Assembly: GCA_963169195.1 (NCBI GenBank)
Contig: CAUJDN010000033.1
Span: forward strand, 25,692 to 89,691
Length of the DNA stretch: 64,000 bases
Source of the DNA: Acidobacteriota bacterium
Lineage (GTDB): Bacteria; Acidobacteriota; Vicinamibacteria; Vicinamibacterales; UBA2999
Direction: 5' to 3'
Part shown: positions 53,187 through 63,750 of the stretch, in pieces
Position numbering within the stretch: position 1 is the stretch's first letter
Layout of the letters: every line of letters begins with the position of its first letter
Notes under the pieces: generated by a model
Database searches by the model: none
The model's input: only the letters and a program-made list of their open reading frames with translations
What the model was told of the DNA's origin: nothing
Program-made: the position numbers and the translations under genes

Positions 53187-55586
53187 CTAGAAGTGCCTCT
53201 TGATCCGGAGCGCCAGCGTTCGCGGCTGGATGAGCCGCGTGCCCACGAAGACCGACTGGAAGTTGTAGAGCGCGGTGCGGTTCGTCAGGTTGGTGATCTG
53301 CAGTTGGAGGCTCCACCCCCGCCGCTCGCCACGGCGCAGGTCGATGCCGCTGACGAGATCGATGACCGTGCGGGGGCGGACTCGTGGCACGGCGGCCCCG
53401 AGGTCCACATAGGGAAGCAGATCCGCGAAGTCGGGATCGGCCGCCACCTCCGCCGGGTCGGAGGGGTTGGCCACCAGGCCGCTGTCGTAGCGGACCGAGC
53501 CGCCGAGCCACCAGCCGACGCCGCTCCTCCACTGTGTCGTGCCATGCAGGCTGAGGCGCTGGTCGTGATCGATGTAGAACGGCCCGGCGGTGAGCAGAGC
53601 GATCGAGTCCTGGCCGAGGAAGAGGCCTCCGGTAAAGGGTGGCGTGGAAATGGCCCGGCTCGTGGTCATCGAGAGCGTGCCCGACAGGCCGCGCCGTTCG
53701 GGGAACACGAGCCGCCCTTCGGCGCCGCGCACGTCGATCGCGGCCAGGGTGGTGGGGAAGATGATGCCGGTGTCGAAGAAGTTGTTGTTGTCCTGCTGAT
53801 CGAACGAGTGCTTCCGGTAGGCCGATACGTCGATGCTCGCGATGTGCCCCAGGGCGCGCTGGTAGCCGACCTCGACGACCTGCTGTCGCTCGGGGCGCAG
53901 CGGGCGGTACGTGCTGCCCAGCGCCTGCTGCACGCTGGCCGGCGCGAGCGCGGCGGCCTCGGGCGAGCTGGACAGGAGCAGGTTCTCCAGCGGCGGCGTC
54001 TGGACGTTGCGGTTGTAGGAGGCGCGTGCGACGCCCCAGGGTCCCGGCAGGGCCCAGGCCACGCCGACCCGGGGCTGCACGTGCGCCTCCCGGACCAGCA
54101 ACGCGTAGCGGTCGTAGCGTGCGCCGAGGCTGACGGCCGCTGGTCCCCACTGGGCCTGCGCCTGGGCGAAGCCGCTGAGATGACGCCCCCGCTGGCGATC
54201 GTCGAACGTGAAGCGCGAGCCGCCTCGCGTCAGATCGAAGGGGAGGAGTGCCGGATTGAAGCCGTTCGAGCCGGGCGCATTGAAGTCCGCGCGCGTCAGC
54301 GCCATGACGAACGACTCGCGCAGGTCCACGTGCTGCAGATCCAGCCCGGCGCGGAGGCTGTGCGGGCCGACCAGTCGCGTGAGGCGTGTCGTGGCCGTGG
54401 TCGTGGCCAGCGCGCGATCCTGCCAGGCGGTCACCGGCGTATCGCCGGGGCTCGGGTCGAGCGAGGCCCGGGTGCCGCGCCGTCCCGCGACGAGCTCGAC
54501 GGTCGAGGCGCGGCCAACGGTCGCCGTGTACGCGCCCCAGACAGCCAGGTCGGAGAGGCGCTGCCGCTGGTCCTGTCCGTTGCGCTCCTGCGAGCGGAGG
54601 TTCGCGAGCTCGAACTTCGAGGCGCCGCCCATGACGTGCGCACGAAGGGTTTGTCCGGGGGAGATGCGGAGGTCCACCCGGCTGAAGCCCCGCCCGAACG
54701 AGCCGCTGTTGTGGAAGTTGTCGAGCGACACCTGGTCCAGGAACCGATCGGTGCGCATCGTCGTGGCCGACGCGTAGTAGCCCACGCGGCCACGCTCGCC
54801 CCCGCCCTGCGCCGAACCGTGCCAGGCACCGAAACCTGCGGCCGCGATTGTGGCGTCGCCGCTCGGCCACCGCGACCCGCCGAGCCCGCTGCGGCTCGTG
54901 ATGACCACGACGCCGGACACCTTGGCCCCGAACTCCGCCGGGATGTTGCCCGTCCAGAGCTCGGCCGATTGCACCAGCCCCGCATCCAGTGCGTTGGCAA
55001 ATGCCCCGGTCAGCTGGTCGCTGATGGGCAGACCGTCCACCACGTAGGTCATCTGGTTGTGCGCGCCCCGCGGATGGATGGCGCCGTTGGCGTTCTGGGC
55101 GAAGCCGGGCAAGGTGACGAGCACCGATTCCACGCCGCGGCTGCCCACCGGCGCGGGCAGCTGCTCGATGCCGACGAAGCTGACCTGCGTTCGCGTGCCG
55201 GTCAGCGCCGGGTCCACGAGCTGCGGCGCCGGACGGACGCGCACCACTTCGGTCTGGGTGGCCACGCGGAGGACGAGCGCCAGCTCCTCTGGCACGCTCG
55301 TGCGCAGGGGCACCACGACGTGCCGGGGGTCGAAGCCGGCGATCTCGGCATGGAGGTCATAGCGGTCCCATGGCAGGTTGGCGAGCTCGAAGCGACCGTC
55401 GGGACCCGTTACGGCGTGGCGCGTCAGCCCGGTGACCGCGCGGGTGAGCCGGATGTCCACGCCCGGCATGACGCCACCGAGCTCGTCGCTGACGATGCCC
55501 CGGAGCGTGGCCGTGCCTTGGGCGTCCGCCGGCTCGGCGGCGATCAGGAGGCAGCAGAGGGCAAGACGACCGGTGAGCCAAGGCAT
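53187..55586 (-). CDS. TonB-dependent receptor with carboxypeptidase-regulatory domain
   Basis: 799 residues. A signal peptide (GRLALCCLLIAAEPADA) precedes a carboxypeptidase-regulatory-like domain (GTATLRGIVSDELGGVMPG and onward), then a plug domain (VVDGLPISDQLTGAF) and a barrel that ends in F. Such 'OmpA-like' TonB receptors are frequent in Acidobacteriota and Bacteroidota and import sugars, peptides or metal complexes. The ligand cannot be read. The start was set at 55586 because the region before it is promoter DNA (55587-55644). It lies upstream of copA on the same strand, so a metal role is possible but not shown. Confidence 0.9.
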   Translation of the reverse strand: MPWLTGRLALCCLLIAAEPADAQGTATLRGIVSDELGGVMPGVDIRLTRAVTGLTRHAVTGPDGRFELANLPWDRYDLHAEIAGFDPRHVVVPLRTSVPEELALVLRVATQTEVVRVRPAPQLVDPALTGTRTQVSFVGIEQLPAPVGSRGVESVLVTLPGFAQNANGAIHPRGAHNQMTYVVDGLPISDQLTGAFANALDAGLVQSAELWTGNIPAEFGAKVSGVVVITSRSGLGGSRWPSGDATIAAAGFGAWHGSAQGGGERGRVGYYASATTMRTDRFLDQVSLDNFHNSGSFGRGFSRVDLRISPGQTLRAHVMGGASKFELANLRSQERNGQDQRQRLSDLAVWGAYTATVGRASTVELVAGRRGTRASLDPSPGDTPVTAWQDRALATTTATTRLTRLVGPHSLRAGLDLQHVDLRESFVMALTRADFNAPGSNGFNPALLPFDLTRGGSRFTFDDRQRGRHLSGFAQAQAQWGPAAVSLGARYDRYALLVREAHVQPRVGVAWALPGPWGVARASYNRNVQTPPLENLLLSSSPEAAALAPASVQQALGSTYRPLRPERQQVVEVGYQRALGHIASIDVSAYRKHSFDQQDNNNFFDTGIIFPTTLAAIDVRGAEGRLVFPERRGLSGTLSMTTSRAISTPPFTGGLFLGQDSIALLTAGPFYIDHDQRLSLHGTTQWRSGVGWWLGGSVRYDSGLVANPSDPAEVAADPDFADLLPYVDLGAAVPRVRPRTVIDLVSGIDLRRGERRGWSLQLQITNLTNRTALYNFQSVFVGTRLIQPRTLALRIKRHF

Positions 55587-55644
55587 GGTTTGACTAATCA
55601 AAATCGATTTTGCCAAGTATTGGCAATTGATTTTGATTTGTCAA
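55587..55644 (-). promoter_or_regulatory. AT-rich promoter with nested operators for the TonB receptor
   Basis: On the minus strand TTGACA (55639-55644), a 17-base spacer and AATACT (55616-55621) form a good -35/-10 pair. TTGCCAA-GTA-TTGGCAA (55610-55626) covers the -10. CAAAATCGATTTTG (55599-55612) is a perfect palindrome at the expected start. An outer repeat TGACTAATCAAAAT (55591-55604) / ATTTTGATTTGTCA (55630-55643, 13 of 14 matching as inverted repeat) encloses both. This suggests tight control by a repressor. Confidence 0.75.
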
Positions 55645-55655
55645 AGTGCCTGGCG

Positions 55656-57752
55656 TCACGTCAAGGTGATTCTCGCGTCGGCCGCCGCCGTGGCGGCGCC
55701 GGCAGGCGCCGCGAACAGCGGATTGATGTCCAGCTCACCAATGTCAGGGCAGGTGGCCATCAGGCAGTCGATTCTGAGGATGATTGCCTCGAGCGCGGCG
55801 AGGTCGGCTTTCGGCCGCCCGCGGGCGCCGTCGAGCATGGGAAAACCCTTCACGGCGCGGATCATGTCCTGCGCGTCCACATCCGAGAGCGGGTGCACCC
55901 GGAAGACGACGTCCTTCATGATTTCGACGAAGATGCCGCCGAGGCCGAACATGAGCAGGGGACCGAACTTCGCATCGCGCGTCGCGCCCACGATGACTTC
56001 CGTGCCCTCCGCGACCTGGCGCTGGATGACGAGGCGCGCCCGTGGGTCACGCCGCCGCGCCGCCACCATCATCTGATCGAAGGCCACGCCCGCCGCCAGC
56101 GCCGACTCGAGCCCCAGGCGAACGCCCCCGACTTCCGACTTGTGGACGATGGCGGCCGAACTCACCTTGGCCACGACGGGACAGCCGAGGGCGTTGGCGG
56201 CGGCGATGGCCTCCTCGCGGCTGGCCACCTCGCGCCAGGGCAGCACGGGAATGCCGGCGCAGGCCAGGATGCCCTGTGCCTCGGCCAGCGTGAGCTGGAT
56301 TCGGCCCTCGTCGCGAGCCGACCGCACCAGGCGCTCGATGCCGGCGCGGTCCATGTCCTCGAACATGCGGCGCACGCCGACGGGCCGCTGCACCCATCGC
56401 CCATGGCGCACCATGGCCCCGAGCGCCCGCGCCGCGTCCTCCGGGAAGGTGTACACGGCCAGGCCGGCGTCGCGCATGAGATCGATGGCCTCGCGCGATC
56501 GCACGCTGCCCATGAAGCACACGAGTACGGGCTTGCCGCAGCCCTGCGCGCCGCGGATGATGCCGTGCGCGACAGACGGACCATCGATCATCTCCAGCGA
56601 CGTGAAGATGGCGATGATCGCGTCCACGCTCGCGTCCCCGGCGGCGGCGCGCATGGCGGCCTCGTACTGGGGGCCGGCGGCGGTCGCGATCATGTCCACG
56701 GGGTTGGCGACACTGGCCTCGGGCGCGACGGCCGCGCGGATGCGGGCCTGCGTCTCGTCCGACAGCGTCGGGATCTGCAGGCCGAGCTCGATGCAGGCAT
56801 CGGTGGCCAGGATGGCCGGCCCGCCCGAATTGGTGATGATCGCGACGCCCGTGCCGGCGGGCATTGGCTGGCTGGCGAAGGCCGACGCGTAGATGAACAG
56901 CTCCTCGATGCCCGCCGCGCGGATGACACCCGCCTGCGTGAACAGGGACTCGACGGCGTTGTCCGCGCCGGCGAGCGATCCGGTGTGCGAGGCGGCGGCG
57001 CGGGCACCGGCGGCGGTGCGCCCCGACTTCACCGCGATGACTGGCTTCGTCTTCGAGACGCGCTGGCAGATCTCGAGGAACCGCTCCGGATTACCGAAGC
57101 TCTCCAGGTACATCAGGATCACGCGCGTGTTCGCATCCTGCTCCCAGTACTCGAGCAGGTCGTTGCCCGACACGTCGGCCTTGTTGCCGAGCGACACGAA
57201 CATCGACAGGCCCAGCCCGCGCTCCCGGAGCAGCGCCAGGATGGCCTCGCCAAGCGCCCCGGACTGCGACGAGAAGGCCACGGGGCCGGGGAGCGGCTCG
57301 TTGGCCGAGAACGACGCCTGCAGCCGCACGGCCGGGTCCATGTTGATGACCCCCATGCAGTTGGGCCCGACCAGCCGCATACCGTGCCGCTTGACGAGGC
57401 GGACGACCTCCTGCTCGAGGGCCAGGCCAGCCTCCCCGACTTCCTTGAAGCCGGCGGTGATGATGACGACGGCGCCGACGCCCTTCCGCCCGCAGGACTC
57501 GAGCACGCCCAGGACGTGCGGCTTCGGGACGGCGATGACCGCCAGATCCACCGGATCCGGGATGTCCTCGACGCTCGCGTAGCACTTCAGGCTGTGCACG
57601 ACCGAGGCCTTCGGGTTCACGGGGAACACCTGGCCCTGGAACTCGAAGGTGAGCAGGTTGTGCAGGATGGACCCGCCCACGCTGCGGCGATCGCGGGAGG
57701 CGCCGATCACCGCCACCGCGCGAGGGCGGAACAGGGCGTCGAGCGACACCAT
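55656..57752 (-). CDS. ADP-forming acyl-CoA synthetase, fused alpha-beta
   Basis: 698 residues. The N-terminal half is a CoA-binding/succinyl-CoA-synthetase alpha-like part (LFRPRAVAVIGASRDRRSVG; GPNCMGVIN; SQSGALG; SHTGSLAG), and the C-terminal half is the ATP-grasp beta part (LTLAEAQGILACAGIPVLP; VVAKVSSAAIVHKSEVGGV; DINPL). This order is that of NDP-forming acetyl/acyl-CoA synthetases, which make ATP from acyl-CoA or activate acids. The phosphorylated His region (ASHTGS) is present. It begins one base inside the fmdB stop, so the two form an operon. The start ATG at 57752 fits the family. Confidence 0.92.
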   Translation of the reverse strand: MVSLDALFRPRAVAVIGASRDRRSVGGSILHNLLTFEFQGQVFPVNPKASVVHSLKCYASVEDIPDPVDLAVIAVPKPHVLGVLESCGRKGVGAVVIITAGFKEVGEAGLALEQEVVRLVKRHGMRLVGPNCMGVINMDPAVRLQASFSANEPLPGPVAFSSQSGALGEAILALLRERGLGLSMFVSLGNKADVSGNDLLEYWEQDANTRVILMYLESFGNPERFLEICQRVSKTKPVIAVKSGRTAAGARAAASHTGSLAGADNAVESLFTQAGVIRAAGIEELFIYASAFASQPMPAGTGVAIITNSGGPAILATDACIELGLQIPTLSDETQARIRAAVAPEASVANPVDMIATAAGPQYEAAMRAAAGDASVDAIIAIFTSLEMIDGPSVAHGIIRGAQGCGKPVLVCFMGSVRSREAIDLMRDAGLAVYTFPEDAARALGAMVRHGRWVQRPVGVRRMFEDMDRAGIERLVRSARDEGRIQLTLAEAQGILACAGIPVLPWREVASREEAIAAANALGCPVVAKVSSAAIVHKSEVGGVRLGLESALAAGVAFDQMMVAARRRDPRARLVIQRQVAEGTEVIVGATRDAKFGPLLMFGLGGIFVEIMKDVVFRVHPLSDVDAQDMIRAVKGFPMLDGARGRPKADLAALEAIILRIDCLMATCPDIGELDINPLFAAPAGAATAAADARITLT

Positions 57753-57982
57753 CAGCTGGCGCTGCAGGAGCCCGGACCGTCGGGATGGCCGCACGCGCCG
57801 CACGGCGCCGGTCCCATCGCCCGCCCGCCCCTCGGGCCGCCCTGGGCGCTCACGGCGAACACCGACAGCTGCTTTTCGAGCTCGGTGCCATGGCACGACG
57901 GACACTCGAGCGCCGTGGACTCGCGGACCAGCAGCTCGAAATGATGGTGGCAGGAGCGGCACTCGTACTCGTACAGGGGCAT
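57752..57982 (-). CDS. FmdB-type zinc-ribbon protein
   Basis: 76 residues starting MPLYEYECRSCHHHFE, the hallmark of the FmdB/putative regulatory family, with the C-x2-C...C-x2-C zinc ribbon completed by C-P-S-C-H. The C-terminus is Gly/Pro-rich with more cysteines (CGACGH). Possible transcriptional regulator; in some species linked to formamidase genes. Operon partner of the acyl-CoA synthetase downstream (TGATG overlap). Confidence 0.85.
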   Translation of the reverse strand: MPLYEYECRSCHHHFELLVRESTALECPSCHGTELEKQLSVFAVSAQGGPRGGRAMGPAPCGACGHPDGPGSCSAS

Positions 57983-58049
57983 GGGAACAGGATAAACCAG
58001 GGCAGGGGTGCCGGATGCGCCCGTGCACCCCTGTCTTAGTATTACTGCC

Positions 58050-59156
58050 ATGCCGACCGTGATCGCCGCCGTCATGCCCAAGCCGTTCGCCCCCATCGAG
58101 CTCCGGGAGTTCCAGGAGCCCAGGATCGAGCCGGGCGGCATGCTGCTGCGGACGATGTTCTCGGAGGTGTGCGGCACGGATGTTCACCTGTGGCACGGGC
58201 GTCTGAGCGGCGTGCCGTATCCCATCATCCCCGGGCACGTCTCGGTGGGCACGCTCGAGAAGGCGCGCGGGCGCATCACGCTCGCCGACGGCCGCACGGC
58301 GCGTGAAGGCGATCGGCTGGTCTTCTTCGACGTGCACCGTACCTGCGGGCGCTGCTATGCGTGCGCCGTGAGCGGCACGCCGACCAGGTGCGTGACGCGC
58401 CGGGTGTACGGGATCACCGACGCGGCTGCCGACGGGCTGTTCGGGGGCTGGAGCGAGGCCATCTACCTCGAACCCGGAGTGGTGGCGGCTGTCCTTCCCG
58501 ACACGGTGCAGCCCGAGGACTACATCGGCGGCGGTTGCGGCCTGATCACCGCGGTGCACGCCATCGACCGGGCAGCCACCCGGCTCGCCGATTCCGTCCT
58601 CGTGCAGGGCACCGGCGCCGTGGGATTGAGCATCATCGCGCTGGCGCGGCTCTCGGGCGCCTCCCGCGTCATCGCCACCGGGGCGCCCACCGACCGCCTC
58701 GATCTGGCGCGGCAGATGGGTGCCGACCTCGCGCTGGACATCTCGAAGACGAGCGCTGACGAGCGACGCGAGCTCGTGCTGGCCATGACGCGGGGGCGTG
58801 GGACCGACATCGTCATCGAGGCGTCGGGGTCGCCCAGGGCCGTGGAGGAGGGGCTGACCCTAGCCCGCGACGGCGGCCGATACGTCATCGCGGGGCACTA
58901 CACCAATGCCGGCCCCAGCACGGTGAACGCGCACGAGCACATCAACCGGAAGCACCTGGAGATCCGGGGATGCTGGGGCAGCGAGGCCGGCCATTTCCTG
59001 CGCGCGCTCAGCGTGCTCGAGCAGCATGCCGGTCGGATCCCCTGGCGCGCGATTGGCGCGCGCGTCTACGCGCTGAACCGCCTGAACGAGGCGCTGGCCG
59101 ACGCGGAGGCCATGCGCCTGCCGAAAGCGCTCGTCGACCCGCGCCAGCGGGCCTGA
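58050..59156 (+). CDS. Zinc-containing alcohol dehydrogenase family protein (MDR)
   Basis: 368 residues. Catalytic-zinc ligands C41 (CGTDVH) and H63 (PGHVSVG) are present, but the usual GHE motif reads GHV. A structural-zinc lobe has four cysteines (C99, C102, C105, C114). The Rossmann fold is VLVQGTGAVGLSIIALARLSG, shortened here to GTGAVGLS, and the C-terminal substrate part is intact. The substrate cannot be predicted. ATG at 58050; divergent from the fmdB-acyl-CoA synthetase operon with 67 bases between starts, so they may share a control region. Confidence 0.85.
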   Translation: MPTVIAAVMPKPFAPIELREFQEPRIEPGGMLLRTMFSEVCGTDVHLWHGRLSGVPYPIIPGHVSVGTLEKARGRITLADGRTAREGDRLVFFDVHRTCGRCYACAVSGTPTRCVTRRVYGITDAAADGLFGGWSEAIYLEPGVVAAVLPDTVQPEDYIGGGCGLITAVHAIDRAATRLADSVLVQGTGAVGLSIIALARLSGASRVIATGAPTDRLDLARQMGADLALDISKTSADERRELVLAMTRGRGTDIVIEASGSPRAVEEGLTLARDGGRYVIAGHYTNAGPSTVNAHEHINRKHLEIRGCWGSEAGHFLRALSVLEQHAGRIPWRAIGARVYALNRLNEALADAEAMRLPKALVDPRQRA

Positions 59157-59273
59157 TACCGAGGCAGGAGGCGCGGCGCCTGTCGCCCGTCCCCTGGCCT
59201 TGCGCCCCGTCGGCGCGCATCGCGTGTCAGGCCGGCGTCACCCTCCCGGGGGCCGAAGCCCTATACTGGAAGG

Positions 59274-61112
<1,839 letters not shown>

Positions 61113-61234
61113 AGCCACCCGGGGGAGCGTCCCGGATATCGAGACAGAAGTCACCTGGCCGGCAGACTCGATCGCCGTAAGTTGTTGATACTGATGGGAC
61201 TGGAGGAGTTGCGGAACTTGCAGCCTCGCCGGTC

Positions 61235-61528
61235 ATGCAGCTTCCCCGGCTGGTTCTGCTCCTGTTCCTGGTCGCCCAGATGTGGGACGGCATCTTCACC
61301 TGGGTGGCCGTCGATGCTCACGGCGTGGCGGCCGAGGGCAATGCCATCCTGGCCGGCTGGATGGTGTTGATCGGTCCCGCGCCCACGCTGCTCGCCGCCA
61401 AGCTCGGCGCGGCGGCTGGTGGCATCCTCCTCTATGCGCACGGCGTGCATCGGGCATTGGCCGGTCTCACGGTGCTCTACGCGGCCGGCGCCATCGGCCC
61501 GTGGATGGCGCACTACGGGGCGATGTGA
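61235..61528 (+). CDS. Small membrane protein (DUF5658-like)
   Basis: 97 residues with three hydrophobic segments; the pattern WDGIFTWVAVDAHGVAAEGNAIL resembles DUF5658-type small membrane proteins with an L-D-A-L-T-W-like first span and an N-P-like turn. Function unknown. No strong ribosome-binding site before the ATG. It follows typA by 122 bases. Confidence 0.55.
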   Translation: MQLPRLVLLLFLVAQMWDGIFTWVAVDAHGVAAEGNAILAGWMVLIGPAPTLLAAKLGAAAGGILLYAHGVHRALAGLTVLYAAGAIGPWMAHYGAM

Positions 61529-61853
61529 CAGGGCCTCGCCGCTGACGCGGCTCGGTCGGCGGGCGCTTCGCGCCGCGGGCGTCACACGCCGAAGGCGTGC
61601 CCACCGCGCGGAGCGCGGCCCACGCGCCCGGGAGGGGCGCGCCACCGACGGCTGGATTGGCGCGCCCTCCGAAGGCCGGCGCAAGGCGGCGCCTCCTCGG
61701 TCAGAGGCCCGATTTCCCGGGGGCGCGTGACGTTCACACCGTCGCATGGGGGCACAATATGTAGTGACTCCGCCCCCGGAAACCGCTAGTATCTGTTACC
61801 ACCCAACCGGGGGACGGACGACGCCGTCAGGGTTTGGCGTCGAAGGAGAACAG
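61529..61853. other. Gene-free region with serial hairpins, then SWIB promoter
   Basis: 325 bases. The first part (61562-61670) is a chain of GC-rich hairpins (see the separate entry). From 61741 to 61820 the base composition becomes AT-richer (gcacaatatgtagtgact, ctagtatctgttacc), consistent with the promoter of the SWIB gene. No gene was recognised in this stretch. Confidence 0.5.
61562..61670. repeat. Chain of four short GC-rich hairpins
   Basis: GGCGC-TTC-GCGCC (61562-61574), CACGCC-GAA-GGCGTG (61585-61599), CCGCGC-GGA-GCGCGG (61604-61618) and a longer GGAGGGGCGCGCC / GGCGCGCCCTCC pair (61631-61670). The three-base loops and regular order suggest a REP-like element or processed RNA structure. 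Confidence 0.6.
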
Positions 61854-62210
61854 ATGGCCAAGAAAGCCAAGAAGGCGAAAGCCGCGAAGAAGACCGCAAA
61901 GAAGGCCGCCAAGAAGGTCGTGAAGAAGGCCGCGAAGAAGGCGGCGAAGAAGTCGGCCCGCAAGCCGAATGCCGCGTTCATGCGCCCGGTCGCGCCGAGC
62001 CCGACGCTGGCGGCGGTGATCGGCGACAAGCCGATGCCGCGCACCGAGGTCACCAAGAAGCTCTGGGCCTATATCAAGAAGAACGGGCTCCAGGACGCGA
62101 AGAACAAGCGGATGATCAATGCCGACGACAAGCTGAAGGCCGTCTTCGCCGGCAAGAGCCAGGTCAGCATGTTCGACATGACCAAGCTCGTGGGCAAGCA
62201 CCTCAAGTAG
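61854..62210 (+). CDS. SWIB-domain protein with lysine-rich histone-like tail
   Basis: 118 residues. The first 37 are Lys/Ala repeats (AKKAxKK, like bacterial histone H1 tails and HctA/AlgP-type proteins); the rest is one SWIB/MDM2 domain (SPTLAAVIGDKPMPRTEVTKKLWAYIKKN...MFDMTKLVGKHL, key elements LAAVIG, EVTKKLW and DKLKAVF). SWIB-tailed proteins occur in chlamydiae and some environmental phyla and are thought to bind chromatin or DNA. The ATG at 61854 has AAGGAGAA upstream. A strong inverted repeat with U-run follows the stop. Confidence 0.88.
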   Translation: MAKKAKKAKAAKKTAKKAAKKVVKKAAKKAAKKSARKPNAAFMRPVAPSPTLAAVIGDKPMPRTEVTKKLWAYIKKNGLQDAKNKRMINADDKLKAVFAGKSQVSMFDMTKLVGKHLK

Positions 62211-62233
62211 CACCTTCGGCGCTCGCGCCGCGT

Positions 62234-62308
62234 ACAAGCCACGGAACCGCGGAACCAGGACGGCATTCGAGCCGGCCGACTTCCACGCTTCCGTGGCTTG
62301 TGCGTTTT
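62234..62308 (+). terminator. Inverted-repeat terminator with U-run
   Basis: ACAAGCCACGGAA (62234-62246) and TTCCGTGGCTTGT (62289-62301) form a perfect 13-bp stem enclosing a 42-base loop, followed by GCGTTTTT. It lies between the SWIB gene and the convergent dehydrogenase gene. The long loop is unusual for an intrinsic terminator but the stem and U-run are strong. Confidence 0.6.
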
Positions 62309-62331
62309 TCCGGACTGCGGCGCGCGGGCGA

Positions 62332-63738
62332 TCAGGGGAAGATGCCGAGCTCCATGTAGCTCCGCGCCACCTTGTGGATGGCGTTGACGAACGCGGCGAT
62401 GCGCAGGTCGGGAATCCCCGGATGGCTCCGCTTCGTCTCGAGGAGCGCGTGGAACGCGGTGATCATCGTCTCTTCCAGGCCCGAGTTGACGAGGTCCACC
62501 TCGTCCGGCCCCCTGGCCAGCTCCGCGCGTTCGGCGTCGGTGAACCGCTTGCCCGTGGCCGACTCGATGGCGCGCAGCATCTGCAGTTCGTTGGCCTGCT
62601 CGTGCCGCTTCGACATGCGCCCGTAGCGCACGTGCGACAGGTTCTTCAGCCACTCGAAGTACGACACGGTGACGCCGCCGGCATTGCAGTAGATGTCGGG
62701 GATCACGAGGATGCCCTTCTGCCGGAAGATCGGGTCGGCCTCGGGCGTCGTCGGGCCGTTGGCGCCTTCCAGGATGATCTTCGCCTGGATGCGCGGCGCG
62801 TTCTCCGCCGTGAAGACGCCCTCGAGCGCCGCGGGCAGCAGCACGTCACATTCGAGCTCGAGGGCCGCCGCCGTGTCGCGCAGGTTGGCTGCGCCGGGGA
62901 AGTCCAGGATGGACCCCGTCGTCTTGCGGTGCTGGAAGACCTCGTCCTCGTGGAGACCTTTCGCGCTGACAATGGCACCCTCGCGTTCCGCAATCGCCAC
63001 CAGCACGGCACCGCCCTCGCGGCAGAACTTCGCGGCGTGGTAGCCCACGTTCCCCAGGCCCTGGACGATGACCCGCTTGCCGTCGAGGCCGGTCGCCAGC
63101 CCGAGCGGCGCCATCAGATCGGGGTGCGCGCACGCCTCGCGCAGCGCGAAGAACAGGCCCCGGCCGGTGGCCTCCCGCCGGCCCCGCACACCGCCCTGGG
63201 TGACGGGCTTGCCGGTGACGCAGCCCATGGCGTCGAGGTGCCCCGGCACGAGCGCCTGGTAGGTGTCGGCGATCCACGCCATCTCGCGCTCGCCCGTGCC
63301 GTAGTCCGGCGCGGGCACGTCGATGCCCGGGCCGATGAAGCCCTTCTTCACCAACTCGTGCGTGTAGCGCCGCGTGATGCGCTCCAGCTCGTCGACGGTG
63401 TAGTCTTTCGGCTCGATCCTGATGCCGCCCTTGGCGCCGCCGAAGGGCACGTCCACGATGGCGCACTTGTAGGTCATCAGCGCGGCCAGGGCCATCACCT
63501 CCTCTTCGTACACCTCGGGGCTGTACCGGATGCCGCCCTTGACCGGCATCTTGTGGTGGCTGTGCTCCGCGCGCCAGGCGTGAATGACCTCGATGGTGCC
63601 GTCGGCGCGGCGGATCGGGAAATCGAAACGGTAGACGCCGTTGCAGCAGCGAATCTGATCGAGCAGCCCCTGCGGGTACTCGGTGAACTTCGCGGCCTCG
63701 TCGAAGGTGCGGTTGACTTCATCGAAGAAGTTCGACAT
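62332..63738 (-). CDS. Glutamate/leucine-type dehydrogenase
   Basis: 468 residues of the Glu/Leu/Phe/Val dehydrogenase family. Conserved segments: [29 protein letters not shown] (catalytic Lys region), [17 protein letters not shown], and the nucleotide-binding [16 protein letters not shown]. The substrate side favours glutamate ([25 protein letters not shown]). It links glutamate and 2-oxoglutarate, complementary to glnN at 19492-21693. The start at 63738 is followed within 13 bases upstream by the 16-bp array, so the promoter lies inside or beyond it. Confidence 0.92.
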   Translation of the reverse strand: MSNFFDEVNRTFDEAAKFTEYPQGLLDQIRCCNGVYRFDFPIRRADGTIEVIHAWRAEHSHHKMPVKGGIRYSPEVYEEEVMALAALMTYKCAIVDVPFGGAKGGIRIEPKDYTVDELERITRRYTHELVKKGFIGPGIDVPAPDYGTGEREMAWIADTYQALVPGHLDAMGCVTGKPVTQGGVRGRREATGRGLFFALREACAHPDLMAPLGLATGLDGKRVIVQGLGNVGYHAAKFCREGGAVLVAIAEREGAIVSAKGLHEDEVFQHRKTTGSILDFPGAANLRDTAAALELECDVLLPAALEGVFTAENAPRIQAKIILEGANGPTTPEADPIFRQKGILVIPDIYCNAGGVTVSYFEWLKNLSHVRYGRMSKRHEQANELQMLRAIESATGKRFTDAERAELARGPDEVDLVNSGLEETMITAFHALLETKRSHPGIPDLRIAAFVNAIHKVARSYMELGIFP

Positions 63739-63750
63739 GGGGAGACGATA

